From an uncultured Clostridia bacterium (GTDB lineage: Bacteria > Bacillota > Clostridia > Oscillospirales > Oscillospiraceae), in NCBI GenBank assembly GCA_945873295.1, contig CAMCCS010000003.1, forward strand, positions 1 to 56,988: a DNA stretch of 56,988 nt, written 5' to 3'. The notes beneath the pieces were generated by a model that was not told where the DNA came from, searched no databases, and worked only from the letters and a program-made list of their open reading frames with translations. Position numbers and translations under genes: made by a program. Of the stretch, positions 19,762 to 29,593 are shown one piece after another. Numbering within the stretch: the first letter of the stretch is position 1; every line of letters starts with the position of its first letter.

Positions 19762-20730
19762 TTAGAACAGGTCAGCGATGGAGGTGCCGCCGTGGACATG
19801 CTCAATGGCACGGGCAAACACGGGCGCCACATCCAGGTACTTGAGCTTGCCGGAGGGGGTGTTCTGCTGCTGGGGGATGGTGTTAACGAAAACCATCTCC
19901 TGAATGGGGCTGTTTTCGATCCGCTCGAAAGCAGGACCGGACAGAACGCCGTGGGTAGCGCAGGCGTAAATCGCCTTGGCGCCGCCGGCCTCTACGAGGG
20001 CCTTGGCAGCATTGCACAGGGAGCCTGCTGTATCCACCATGTCGTCATAGAGGATGCAGGTCTTGCCCCTGACATCGCCGATGATATTCATGACCTCGCA
20101 CACGTTGGCTTTCTGGCGGCGCTTATCCACAATGGCAAGACCCATGTGAACCTTGGCGGCAAAGGCCCGGGCACGGCCCACGGAGCCAACGTCGGGGGAG
20201 ACAACGATAAAGTCGTCGTGGTTATAAACATCCTCGGGGAACTTTTTCAGATAGTAGTCCACAAAAGTGGGATTGCCCAGCAGATGATCCAGAGGAATGT
20301 CGAAGAAGCCCTGGATCTGGGGAGCGTGCAGGTCCATGGTGAGCACCCGGTCCGCGCCGGCAGCGGTGATCATATTGGCCACCAGCTTGGCGGAGATGGG
20401 ATCCCGGCTCTTGGCCTTCCGGTCCTGACGGGCATAGCCGAAGTAGGGGATGACAGCAGTAATCCGTCCGGCGGAAGCCCGGCGGCAGGCATCGGTCATC
20501 ACAAGGAGTTCCATAAGGTTATTGTTGACAGGCTTGCAGGTAGACTGGATCAGAAATACGTCCGCGCCGCGAACGGTTTCCTCCAGGGAGACGGAAACTT
20601 CGCCGTCCGCGAAAGTCTTGACCTCCGCACGGCCAAGGGGAACGCCCAGAGATCTGCAAATGGTTTCAGCGAATTGGGGATTGGAGTTGCCACAGAAAAT
20701 TTTTATGTTATCTCCGTACGCAATCATCAA
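19762..20730 (-). CDS. prs: Ribose-phosphate pyrophosphokinase
   Basis: IKIFCGNSNPQFAETICRSLG, VIPYFGYARQDRK, DLHAPQIQGFFDIPLD, ILYDDMVDTAGSLC. Confidence 0.97.
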   Translation of the reverse strand: MMIAYGDNIKIFCGNSNPQFAETICRSLGVPLGRAEVKTFADGEVSVSLEETVRGADVFLIQSTCKPVNNNLMELLVMTDACRRASAGRITAVIPYFGYARQDRKAKSRDPISAKLVANMITAAGADRVLTMDLHAPQIQGFFDIPLDHLLGNPTFVDYYLKKFPEDVYNHDDFIVVSPDVGSVGRARAFAAKVHMGLAIVDKRRQKANVCEVMNIIGDVRGKTCILYDDMVDTAGSLCNAAKALVEAGGAKAIYACATHGVLSGPAFERIENSPIQEMVFVNTIPQQQNTPSGKLKYLDVAPVFARAIEHVHGGTSIADLF

Positions 20731-20944
20731 TGATTAACCTCGCTTTTTGTCATTTTTCTATATTCTGCCCAAGTTTGGACCGTAAGTCCGGATGAAAACA
20801 TTATACCATTCCTGCCCGGGAAAAAGCAACATATGCGCAGGAAAAAAAGCGCCGAAAATCAGCCGCGATTTTCCCGCGTCTTCTTGCATTCCGCCTATTT
20901 TCCGGAAAAGGACGGGAAAGGGAAAAAGTTTTTTCCCTTTTCAG

Positions 20945-20973
20945 TTGACAAATATGGGCGTTTCGTGTAAAAT
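20945..20973 (+). promoter_or_regulatory. Putative sigma-A promoter of the purC-purA-purB-guaA unit
   Basis: TTGACA-17 bp-TAAAAT, about 170 nt upstream of purC. Confidence 0.7.
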
Positions 20974-21142
20974 TTCACTGATGGAGGCAAGCGTCTGGAG
21001 AATTTTCGGGGCTCGTTTCCATTTTTCACTTTTGTGACTTCCTGTACGGCCGTTTTCCCATCCGCAGACGCGTGTATGCCGGAAAGGAAGTATGTAAACC
21101 CTCTGCTTTGGGCAGATACATGATAAGGAGGAAACAATTCTT

Positions 21143-21859
21143 ATGGAGAAGCTGGAGCAGCTTTACGAAGGAAAGGCCAAGAAGGTATTTGCAACCGACG
21201 ACCCCGCACTCCTCATTGTGGAGTACAAGGACGATGCCACCGCGTTCAACGGACTGAAAAAGGGCACCATCCGGGGCAAGGGTGTTATCAACAATCAGAT
21301 GAGCAACCGCCTTATGGCATACCTGGAAAAGCAGGGTGTTCCCACCCACTATGTTAAGGAACTGAATCAGAGGGAAACCCTGGTGAAAAAGGTATCCATC
21401 GTTCCCCTGGAGGTCATCATCCGCAACATTTCCGCCGGTTCCTTTGCCAAGCGGTACGGCGTGGAGGAGGGGATTATTTTCGACCAGCCCACCATCGAGT
21501 TCTCTTATAAAAATGACGAGCTGGGCGATCCGCTGCTGAACCGCTACCACGCTCTGGCCCTGAAGCTGGGCACCCCCGAGGAGCTTAATACCATCGAAAA
21601 GTACGCTTTCAAGGTCAATGAGGTCCTCAAGGGCTTCTGGCAGACCTGCGGCGTGACTTTGGTGGACTTCAAGCTGGAGTTTGGCCGTCTGGCCGACGGC
21701 ACCATCGTCCTGGCTGACGAGATCAGCCCCGACACCTGCCGCCTGTGGGACAGCAAGACGCATGAAAAGCTGGATAAGGACCGTTTCCGCCGGGACCTGG
21801 GCGGTGTGGAGGAAGCCTACGCCGAGATCATGAAGCGGCTGGAAGAGCACCTTAACTGA
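21143..21859 (+). CDS. purC: Phosphoribosylaminoimidazole-succinocarboxamide synthase
   Basis: [52 protein letters not shown]. Confidence 0.97.
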   Translation: MEKLEQLYEGKAKKVFATDDPALLIVEYKDDATAFNGLKKGTIRGKGVINNQMSNRLMAYLEKQGVPTHYVKELNQRETLVKKVSIVPLEVIIRNISAGSFAKRYGVEEGIIFDQPTIEFSYKNDELGDPLLNRYHALALKLGTPEELNTIEKYAFKVNEVLKGFWQTCGVTLVDFKLEFGRLADGTIVLADEISPDTCRLWDSKTHEKLDKDRFRRDLGGVEEAYAEIMKRLEEHLN

Positions 21860-21871
21860 AAGGGGAAAGAA

Positions 21872-23146
21872 ATGGGTAATTGTGCGATCGTGGGCATCAA
21901 CTGGGGCGACGAAGGCAAGGGCCGTATGGTGGACCTTTTGACCCAGGATTATGATGTGGTGGTGCGCTATCAGGGCGGCGGCAACGCCGGCCACACCGTT
22001 ATCAACGAGTACGGAAAGTTCGCGCTGCATCTGCTGCCCTCTGGTATCTTCCGCAAGGGAGTTGTGAATATTCTGGGCAACGGTGTTGCCCTGGACCCGG
22101 AGAACCTGTGGAAGGAGATTGAGCAGGTCACCTCCCAGGGCGTCCCCATCACCCCCGAGAATCTGAAAATCAGCGACCGGGCGTCCCTGCTGCTGCCTTG
22201 GCACCGTCTGCTTGACGGGCTGGAGGAAGCCCGGCTTGCGGACAAGAAGTTTGGTTCCACCAAGCAGGGCATTGCCCCCTTCTATTCCGACAAGTACCAG
22301 AAAAAGACGGTGCTTGCCGGTGAGCTGCTGTACAATCCCAACCTCCGCCAGCATCTTGCCGAGCTGCTGGAGTGGAAGAATCTGACTATTACCGGGGTCT
22401 ATGGCGCGGAGCCTGTGACCATGGCGGAGCTGGAAGCCTGGCTGGATAGCTACTGCGAGAAGATCAAGCCCTTTATCTGTGACACCGGCGCGTTCCTCCG
22501 GGATGCCCAGAAGCAGGGCAAGAAGATCCTCTTTGAAGCCCAGCTGGGTGCGCTGCGGGACCTGGACTACGGTATCTTCCCCTATACTACCTCCTCCAAT
22601 GCCATCGCCGCCTACGCCCCCGTGGGTTCCGGCCTGCCCAGCGCCAAGCTGGACGAGGTCATCGGCGTTGTGAAGGCCTATTCCACCTGTGTGGGCGAAG
22701 GCCCCTTTGTGTGCGAGATGTTTGGGCAGGAAGCGGAAGCCCTCCGCTCTGCCGGCTTTGAGTACGGCGCCAAGACCGGACGCCCCCGCCGGGTTGGTCC
22801 GGTGGATGTGGTGGCGACCCGCTACGGTGTGCAGGTCCAGGGCGCTACCAATATCGCCCTGACCAAGCTGGATGTGCTGAGCTATATGGACAGGATCCCT
22901 GTGTGCGAGGCCTACGAGCTGGATGGCGAGCGCACCGAAGAATTCCCCTTCCCCAGCCGTCTGAATGACGCCAAGCCTGTGATTACCTACATGGAGGGCT
23001 GGAAGCAGGATATTTCCGGTATCCGGAAGTGGGAGGACCTGCCGGAGGCTGCCCGGAAGTATGTGGAGTACCTGGAAGCGCAGATCGGCTGCCGCATCGG
23101 CTTCGTGTCCGTAGGACCGGAGCGGGACAGCATCATCCTGCGGTAA
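21872..23146 (+). CDS. purA: Adenylosuccinate synthase
   Basis: VGINWGDEGKGRMVDLL, RYQGGGNAGHTVI, GRPRRVGPVDVV. Confidence 0.97.
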   Translation: MGNCAIVGINWGDEGKGRMVDLLTQDYDVVVRYQGGGNAGHTVINEYGKFALHLLPSGIFRKGVVNILGNGVALDPENLWKEIEQVTSQGVPITPENLKISDRASLLLPWHRLLDGLEEARLADKKFGSTKQGIAPFYSDKYQKKTVLAGELLYNPNLRQHLAELLEWKNLTITGVYGAEPVTMAELEAWLDSYCEKIKPFICDTGAFLRDAQKQGKKILFEAQLGALRDLDYGIFPYTTSSNAIAAYAPVGSGLPSAKLDEVIGVVKAYSTCVGEGPFVCEMFGQEAEALRSAGFEYGAKTGRPRRVGPVDVVATRYGVQVQGATNIALTKLDVLSYMDRIPVCEAYELDGERTEEFPFPSRLNDAKPVITYMEGWKQDISGIRKWEDLPEAARKYVEYLEAQIGCRIGFVSVGPERDSIILR

Positions 23147-23155
23147 GGAGGACCT

Positions 23156-24571
23156 ATGACAGACCGTTACGAATCCCCTCTGAGCAGCCGGTACGCGTCC
23201 GAGTATATGCTGAAGCTCTTCTCCCAGGACACCCGTATCCGCACCTGGCGGAAGCTGTGGGTCTCCCTGGCAAAGGCGGAGCATGCCTTGGGCCTGAATA
23301 TCACGGATGCCCAGGTGGCGGAGCTGGAAGCCCATTTGGAGGATATTGACTACGCCGTTGCCGCCGCCCGGGAAAAAGAGGTCCGCCATGATGTGATGGC
23401 CCATGTGTATGCCTATGGCAAGGTTGCCCCCTCCGCCGCCGGCATTATCCACCTGGGCGCCACCAGCTGCTATGTGACGGATAACGCGGACATCGTCCTC
23501 TACCGGGACGGCCTCAAGTACCTGCGTGGCGAGCTTTTAAAAGTGGTTGCGAACCTCCGGGACTTTGCGGATACCTACAAGGCCCTGCCCACCCTGGGCT
23601 ATACCCACTATCAGCCGGCGCAGCTGGTGACCGTGGGCAAGCGGGCAACATTGTGGATGCAGGATCTGCTTTCCGATCTGGAGGAACTGGATTTTGTCAT
23701 TGACAATATGAAGTTCCTGGGCTGCCGGGGCACCACCGGCACCGAGGCCAGCTTCCTGGACCTTTTCGACGGGGACACCGCCAAGATCGACGAGATGAAC
23801 CGGATGATCAGCCGGGACTTTGGCTTTGACAAGTGCTTCTCCGTCTGCGGCCAGACCTATCCCCGGAAGCTGGACAGCCGGATCCTGAACTGCCTGTCTT
23901 CCATTGCCCAGAGCTGCTATCGGATGGCAAACGACATCCGTCTGCTGCAGCACGACCGGCAGGTGGAAGAACCCTTTGAGAAAAACCAGATCGGTTCCTC
24001 CGCCATGGCCTATAAGCGTAACCCCATGCGCTGCGAGCGGATCTGCTCTCTGTCCCGCTATCTGATGGCGGACGCCATGAACGCCCCCATGACCGCCTCC
24101 ACTCAGTGGCTGGAGCGGACCCTGGACGATTCTGCCAACCGCCGAATTTCCCTGCCGGAGGGCTTCCTCTGCTGTGATGCGGTGCTGCGCCTGGCCCAGA
24201 ACGTTACCGATGGCCTGCATGTAAACGAGAAGATTGTGGAGCGGACGGTGCGGGAGTACCTGCCCTTTATCGCCACCGAAAACCTGATGATGGAGGCGGT
24301 GAAGCGGGGCGGAGACCGGCAGCAGCTCCATGAGATCATCCGCCGGTGCTCCATGGAGGCCACCGCCCGGATGAAGAACGGCGAAAGCTGCGACCTGCTG
24401 GAGCGTTTGGCCAAGGAGAAGGAGTTCACCCTGACCCAGGAAGAAATGGAATCTCTGCTGACCCCCAGCGCCTACATCGGCCGCTGCCCGGAGCAGGTGG
24501 AGCGTTTCCTCCGGGAGACGGAGGCGCTTGTTTCCGGCATTGACCGGGGCACGGCCCAGATCAACCTGTAA
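23156..24571 (+). CDS. purB: Adenylosuccinate lyase
   Basis: YESPLSSRYAS, IHLGATSCYVTDNAD, GSSAMAYKRNPMRCE. Confidence 0.97.
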   Translation: MTDRYESPLSSRYASEYMLKLFSQDTRIRTWRKLWVSLAKAEHALGLNITDAQVAELEAHLEDIDYAVAAAREKEVRHDVMAHVYAYGKVAPSAAGIIHLGATSCYVTDNADIVLYRDGLKYLRGELLKVVANLRDFADTYKALPTLGYTHYQPAQLVTVGKRATLWMQDLLSDLEELDFVIDNMKFLGCRGTTGTEASFLDLFDGDTAKIDEMNRMISRDFGFDKCFSVCGQTYPRKLDSRILNCLSSIAQSCYRMANDIRLLQHDRQVEEPFEKNQIGSSAMAYKRNPMRCERICSLSRYLMADAMNAPMTASTQWLERTLDDSANRRISLPEGFLCCDAVLRLAQNVTDGLHVNEKIVERTVREYLPFIATENLMMEAVKRGGDRQQLHEIIRRCSMEATARMKNGESCDLLERLAKEKEFTLTQEEMESLLTPSAYIGRCPEQVERFLRETEALVSGIDRGTAQINL

Positions 24572-24631
24572 AAAACATTGAAAACGGTATGACGCGGCTT
24601 CCCGCTGCCCATACTGACTTACAGTACAACG

Positions 24632-24660
24632 TTTTCCCGCTCCGAAAGGAGCGGGAAAAA
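24632..24660 (+). terminator. Hairpin between purB and guaA
   Basis: TTTTCCCGCTCC-gaaa-GGAGCGGGAAAA. Confidence 0.7.
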
Positions 24661-24695
24661 AGATAGACCACCAATTCTTGATCTTCCGGAAAGGA

Positions 24696-26246
24696 ATGGG
24701 ATCTCCCTTGGAAAAAATTCTTGTTTTGGACTTTGGCGGACAGTACAACCAGCTGATCGCCCGGCGGGTGCGGGACCTGCACGTTTACGCCGAGATCAAA
24801 CCCTATAACGGCATCACCCCGGAGGAAATCCTGGCGGCGGGCTACTGCGGCATCATCTTTACCGGCGGCCCCAACAGCGTCTACGATATGACCTCCCCCC
24901 ACTATGACCCCAAGGTGCTGGAACTGGGGATCCCCATTCTGGGTATCTGCTACGGTGCCCAGCTCACCGCCTGGATGGGCGGCGGCTCTGTTATCACCGC
25001 GGAGACCTCCGAGTACGGAAAGATCAATCTCCACCTGGATGTGCCCCAGTCCAAGCTGATGGAGGGGGTCCCGGCGGAAAGTGTGGTGTGGATGAGCCAT
25101 ACCGACCGGATCAGCCAGGTCCCCGCCGGTTTCCGCGTAACGGCCCACACCGATGTGTGCCCCGTGGCAGCTATGGAAAACCCGGACAAGAAGCTGTACG
25201 CCGTCCAGTTCCATCCCGAGGTCACCCACAGCGAATTCGGCAAGCAGATGCTAAGGAATTTCCTGTATAATGTATGCCAGTGTCAGGGGCAGTGGCGGAT
25301 GGATTCCTTTATCGAGGATACCGTCCGTGCTCTGCGGAAAAAAATCGGCGACAAAAAGGTGATCCTGGGCCTGTCCGGCGGCGTGGATTCCTCCGTGGCG
25401 GCGGGCCTGATCTCCCGGGCTGTAGGCGACCAGCTCACCTGTGTTTTCGTGGACCAGGGCCTCATGCGCAAGGATGAGGGGGACTTCGTGGAGAAGACCT
25501 TCACCAGCCTCTTTGATATGAAGTTTGTCCGGGTCAATTGCCAGGAGCACTTTCTAAGCTGCCTGAAAGGCGTCACCGATCCGGAGGAAAAGCGGAGGAT
25601 CATCGGCACCGAGTTTTACAAGGTGTTCTGGGACGAGATCCGCCGCCAGGGGGGCAGCCAGGGCTTCTTTGCCCAGGGTACCATCTACCCCGACTGCATC
25701 GAGTCCGGCAAGGGTGACGCGGATAAGATCAAGACCCACCACAACAAGGTCAAAATGCCGGAGGATGTTCAGTTTCTGGATGTGCTGGAGCCCCTTTCCA
25801 GCCTCTTTAAGGATGAAGTGCGCCGGGTAGGGGAGCAGTTGGGCATTCCCCATGAGCTTGTCTGGCGGCAGCCCTTCCCCGGCCCCGGCCTGGGCGTGCG
25901 GATCATCGGCGAGGTCACTGCCGAAAAGGTGAAGATCCTCCAGGAGGCGGACTGGGTTCTGCGGGACGAGATGGCGAAGAACGGCTATGAAAAGAACATG
26001 GCCCAGTTCTTCTGTGTCCTCCCCGGGGTCAGCACCGTGGGCGTCATGGGCGATCACCGCACCTATGACCACCTGCTTGCCATCCGGGCCGTCACCACCG
26101 ACGATTTCATGACCGCCGACTGGGCGCGGATCCCCTATGACCTGCTGGCCAAGGTCTCCAACCGGATCACCAACGAGGTCAAGCACATCAACCGCGTGGT
26201 ATATGATATTACTTCCAAACCCCCGGCGACGGTGGAGTGGGAATGA
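24696..26246 (+). CDS. guaA: GMP synthase (glutamine-hydrolysing)
   Basis: ILVLDFGGQYNQLIARRVR, GICYGAQ, LSGGVDSSVAA, QPFPGPGLGVRI; ends KPPATVEWE. Confidence 0.97.
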   Translation: MGSPLEKILVLDFGGQYNQLIARRVRDLHVYAEIKPYNGITPEEILAAGYCGIIFTGGPNSVYDMTSPHYDPKVLELGIPILGICYGAQLTAWMGGGSVITAETSEYGKINLHLDVPQSKLMEGVPAESVVWMSHTDRISQVPAGFRVTAHTDVCPVAAMENPDKKLYAVQFHPEVTHSEFGKQMLRNFLYNVCQCQGQWRMDSFIEDTVRALRKKIGDKKVILGLSGGVDSSVAAGLISRAVGDQLTCVFVDQGLMRKDEGDFVEKTFTSLFDMKFVRVNCQEHFLSCLKGVTDPEEKRRIIGTEFYKVFWDEIRRQGGSQGFFAQGTIYPDCIESGKGDADKIKTHHNKVKMPEDVQFLDVLEPLSSLFKDEVRRVGEQLGIPHELVWRQPFPGPGLGVRIIGEVTAEKVKILQEADWVLRDEMAKNGYEKNMAQFFCVLPGVSTVGVMGDHRTYDHLLAIRAVTTDDFMTADWARIPYDLLAKVSNRITNEVKHINRVVYDITSKPPATVEWE

Positions 26247-26279
26247 TTTGAAATAAGGTTATTGGCTTTCGTAAGCACA

Positions 26280-26640
26280 CTGACAAATTTGGAATTTGAC
26301 GGGCTGTCGACTTCCCGGTCATTGCGAACCAGTCCGCTTAAGTGGTGTGGCAATCTCCCGCGAATTTCCGAATCACAGACGCCACACTCCGTAGGGGCGC
26401 TCATTGAGCGCCCGGCAGGGAAAGGTGACCTATTCGTATTTCTTTCGGCGAAAAGGTACCATACGACGTGAATGCATGCTGGAATTCGGTACGTTTTCGC
26501 GGGCGGTCAATGACCGCCCCTACGAATGGATGACGATGAGCTGCCTGGAATTCGATGGAGATTCCCACACCAGTGTGCGCACTGGTTCGGAATGACAATG
26601 TTGTTCGATGTCCTGTCTTCCCCTACAAATTCCAATTTGT
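26280..26640 (+). repeat. Dispersed hairpin-ended repeat, copy R3 (long form with nested module)
   Basis: TTTGGAATTTGACGGGCTGTCGACTTCCCGGTCATTGCGAACCAG...TTCGGAATGACAATGTTGTTCGA...CAAATTCCAATTTGTC. Confidence 0.92.
26390..26524. repeat. Nested palindromic-ended module inside R3
   Basis: CGTAGGGGCGCTCATTGAGCGCCC ... GGGCGGTCAATGACCGCCCCTACG terminal inverted repeats. Confidence 0.75.
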
Positions 26641-26704
26641 CGGGCTGCTGGGTAAAACCGGTATGCACATTTACAATTATCACGGAAGAATACCGAATAG
26701 AATT

Positions 26705-26740
26705 ACCCCCCCGGTTCTGCTGTGTGCGGAACCGGGGGGA
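26705..26740 (-). terminator. Terminator of the 26746-28812 surface protein gene
   Basis: CCCCCGGTTC-tgctgtgtgcg-GAACCGGGGG. Confidence 0.75.
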
Positions 26741-26745
26741 TTGGT

Positions 26746-28812
26746 TTATTTCAGAATTTTGCGGATGTCGGTGCCATCGCCCAGGGTAAAGGTTACGGTG
26801 CTGCCGTCGTGGGTCAGCTGGTAGCTGTCGCCGGAGGCTCCCTGTGCCAGCAGGTCATCCACAGCAAAGGTGGAGGTGGCGTCCTTTGTTACAAAGACGA
26901 TGGTGTCAATACCATGGGCTTTCAGGGTCTGCATACCGCTTAGCTTGCCGGTGAGGGCGGCGAAGTCTTCCTCTGCGGTGATGGTCAGCACGCCGTTCTG
27001 ATTCGTTTCCTTGCAGACAAGCGCCTTGCCGTCCTTCCCGATCACCTTATAGAACGCCCCGGGGAGGAAGACAAGCTTGCTGCCGGGGTCGGGGAGAGTG
27101 TCGGTGGCGTCGCAGCGGTCACACTTGGCGGTCTTGGTGCCGTCCTCCGTATAAGTGGCGTTACCGTCGGATACGTAGTCCGTGAAGCTGTGGCCCTGCG
27201 GGGGAATGTCCTTCGTTTCGTAGTGACCGCATTTGTTCTTGCAATAGGCCCGCTCCTCGCCTGCTTCTGTGCAGGTGGCTTCTTTGTAGGTGGAGAAATC
27301 GCCCATGCTGTGATTCTTGGCGGGGTCGGGGATGGTGTCGGTTTCATTCTTGCAGACATCGCAAACGGCGGTTTTCGTACCGGCCTCGGTGCAGGTGGCC
27401 AGGTTGTCGGGGTCGGGGGTATAAGTGGTGAAGGTGTGGGGTCCATAGTTGGGATCGGGGACCGTTACCTCAGTGCTGCAGTTGGTGCAGGTGCCGGTCA
27501 TGGTGCCAAGGGCAACGCAGGTGGCATCCCCGTTGGGCGTCCCGTCAGGTACATTGTGCCCTGTTGCCGGGATGGTGACCGCCACAAGTACATTGCCAAT
27601 CATGAATCCGGCTTCGTGTCCCGGATCGGTGCAGGTGGGTTCCTGCTTCGCAACCGGCACAGCGTTTTCTGCTTTGACCACGCCCTGATAGGTCAGACTG
27701 CCGGGATTTGCGGTGTCCATGTTTTCGCCGGGAGCATAGGTCGCAACCCAACCCTTGTTCAGCTCGCCAACATACAGGCCATAGTTTTTGCCTTCCTCCG
27801 GAGCATCGGTGGTCACAACCGCGTCCTTGCCTTTGACAGCTTCCGGGTGGTTACCCCTTTTTTCTCCGCCGCCATCACCGATTGCTGCGCCCGCACCTTG
27901 TGACACATTTGGTGTTTCAGCATAATTGCTATTACCACCCTGGGCTTTTACCTGGGCATCCCCGGAGACCGTAATATTGCTGCCGGTGACGATTCCGTTA
28001 TAATTATAGCCACCGCCGATACCGGAACCAAGCAAGCCGCCGGTGGCCTCCACCTGGGCGCTGCCGCTGATGGTGATTTCGCTGCCGCTGCCACCACCAC
28101 CGCCGCCGATGCCGGCACCGCCTTGGCCGCCGTTCGCGGTTACTTCCGCGCTGCCCTTGATGGTGATGTCGCTGCCGCTGCCCAAAGAGCCGCCGCCGAT
28201 GCCGGCACCCTCAAAGCCGCCCTGGGCAGTGACTTCTGCGCTGCCGGTGATGGTGATGTTGCTGCCGCTGCCATTCTTGCCGCCGCCGATGCCGGAACCG
28301 CCAAAGCCGCCGGTGGCCTTCAGGCTGCCGTCCGTTCCGTTTTCGTCGGTAATAATCAGACTGCCGGAGCTGTCAGCGTCGTTCTTCTCCACGCCGGCAC
28401 GGTAAATGCCGCTTTGGACGGTATTTTCCCTGTCCAGCTCGATGGTCACATCGCCTTCGCCCGTGATTTGGACAGCCGCTTCACCGGAGACATCGTGTTC
28501 ATCATCACCGGTTTCGCTCACATTGATGTTCACGCCGCTGAGGGTGACATTGGCAGCGGCGCCCTTCTCCGCCGTGATGGTGACGGTGTTGGTGGTGGGG
28601 GTTTCGCTGCTGTTAGACTGGGTGATGACGGTTTCGCTCTCCTCCTTATGATTCGTGACACCGTTTGTCTGGGTGACATACTGCCCATCCTCCTTGGCGG
28701 TCACGGTGATGCTGCCCTTTGCAAGGTCATATTCCTCCGCCAGGGCGGACAGGGGCAGGCCGCAGACAAGCAGCAGGGCCATCATACAGGATAAAAATCT
28801 TCTCAGTTTCAT
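26746..28812 (-). CDS. Secreted surface protein with glycine-rich carbohydrate-binding-like repeats and Cys-pair repeats
   Basis: Signal peptide MKLRRFLSCMMALLLVCGLPLSALA; repeats GSGIGGGxxGSGSxITITGSAEVTAxGG; repeats CTEAGTKTAVCDVCKNETDTIPDPxxNHS. Confidence 0.8.
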   Translation of the reverse strand: MKLRRFLSCMMALLLVCGLPLSALAEEYDLAKGSITVTAKEDGQYVTQTNGVTNHKEESETVITQSNSSETPTTNTVTITAEKGAAANVTLSGVNINVSETGDDEHDVSGEAAVQITGEGDVTIELDRENTVQSGIYRAGVEKNDADSSGSLIITDENGTDGSLKATGGFGGSGIGGGKNGSGSNITITGSAEVTAQGGFEGAGIGGGSLGSGSDITIKGSAEVTANGGQGGAGIGGGGGGSGSEITISGSAQVEATGGLLGSGIGGGYNYNGIVTGSNITVSGDAQVKAQGGNSNYAETPNVSQGAGAAIGDGGGEKRGNHPEAVKGKDAVVTTDAPEEGKNYGLYVGELNKGWVATYAPGENMDTANPGSLTYQGVVKAENAVPVAKQEPTCTDPGHEAGFMIGNVLVAVTIPATGHNVPDGTPNGDATCVALGTMTGTCTNCSTEVTVPDPNYGPHTFTTYTPDPDNLATCTEAGTKTAVCDVCKNETDTIPDPAKNHSMGDFSTYKEATCTEAGEERAYCKNKCGHYETKDIPPQGHSFTDYVSDGNATYTEDGTKTAKCDRCDATDTLPDPGSKLVFLPGAFYKVIGKDGKALVCKETNQNGVLTITAEEDFAALTGKLSGMQTLKAHGIDTIVFVTKDATSTFAVDDLLAQGASGDSYQLTHDGSTVTFTLGDGTDIRKILK

Positions 28813-28989
28813 AGGGATACAGTCTCCTTTCCTGGTTTGCAGCCTGCCGTATCCGCGGAGCGCCGGCCCGCCGGAATACGGTATAAACATCCATGTTATA
28901 ATCATACCACAAAAACCCGCCTTTGCCAATACCCGCCAGCGGAAAAAATGGGTAGATTTTTGTACATATCGGCTTTCGTCAGCAATTCG

Positions 28990-29345
28990 GGAAATTGGAA
29001 TTTGCAGAGGTATGCCAGGGATTCGAACAACATTGTCATTCCGAGCCAGTGCGCACTACTTTCGTGGGAATCTCCATCGAATTCCAGGCAGCCTATCGTC
29101 ATCCATTCGTAGGGGCGGTCATTGACCGCCCGCGAAAATGTACCGAATTTCAGAATTAATTTGCGTTGAATGGCACCTTTTCGCCGAAAGAAATACGAAT
29201 AGGTCACCTTTTCCTGCCGGGCGCTCAATGAGCGCCCCTACGGAGTGTGGCGTCTGTGATTCGGAAATTTGAGGGAGATTGCCACACCACTTAAGCGGAC
29301 TGGTTCGCAATGACCGGGAATTTGCCAAATTCCAATTTGCCAAAT
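28990..29345 (-). repeat. Dispersed hairpin-ended repeat, copy R4 (long form, inverted partner of R3)
   Basis: Reverse complement of R4 matches R3 nearly end to end, including CATTGCGAACCAGTCCGCTTAAGTGGTGTGGCAATCTCCC and the nested module. Confidence 0.93.
29109..29242. repeat. Nested palindromic-ended module inside R4
   Basis: CGTAGGGGCGGTCATTGACCGCCC ... GGGCGCTCAATGAGCGCCCCTACG. Confidence 0.75.
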
Positions 29346-29593
29346 TGCTAGTTTACCATGTCCTGACGGCAGTGTCAAGGAACCTGTCTGCGACGCAAGG
29401 CGGAGCCTTGGGGGGGCAAAGCAGGTCCGGGTTTTCGGAAAGAAAGGGTAGACTGATCCGGGAAGAACAATGACGCTGCTGACCTTTGTTACGAAGTCAG
29501 CAGCGCCATTTCTGGTGCGGGGAGAGGTCGGGGCGATTCAGCCCCTTCCTCTCGATTATTTTTTGATACACGTTTCCAGCTTATGCCTGGTTT

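Noticed and set aside
21026-23452. 808-aa minus-strand ORF across purC/purA
   Set aside because: Antisense to two unmistakable purine genes.
26404-26824. Small ORFs over the repeats (for example 26404-26595, 26555-26824, 50454-50687, 52910-53161)
   Set aside because: They arise in several frames within hairpin-ended repeats; similar peptides recur (FRTSxxTGVGISIEFxAxHRHT) only because the DNA repeats.
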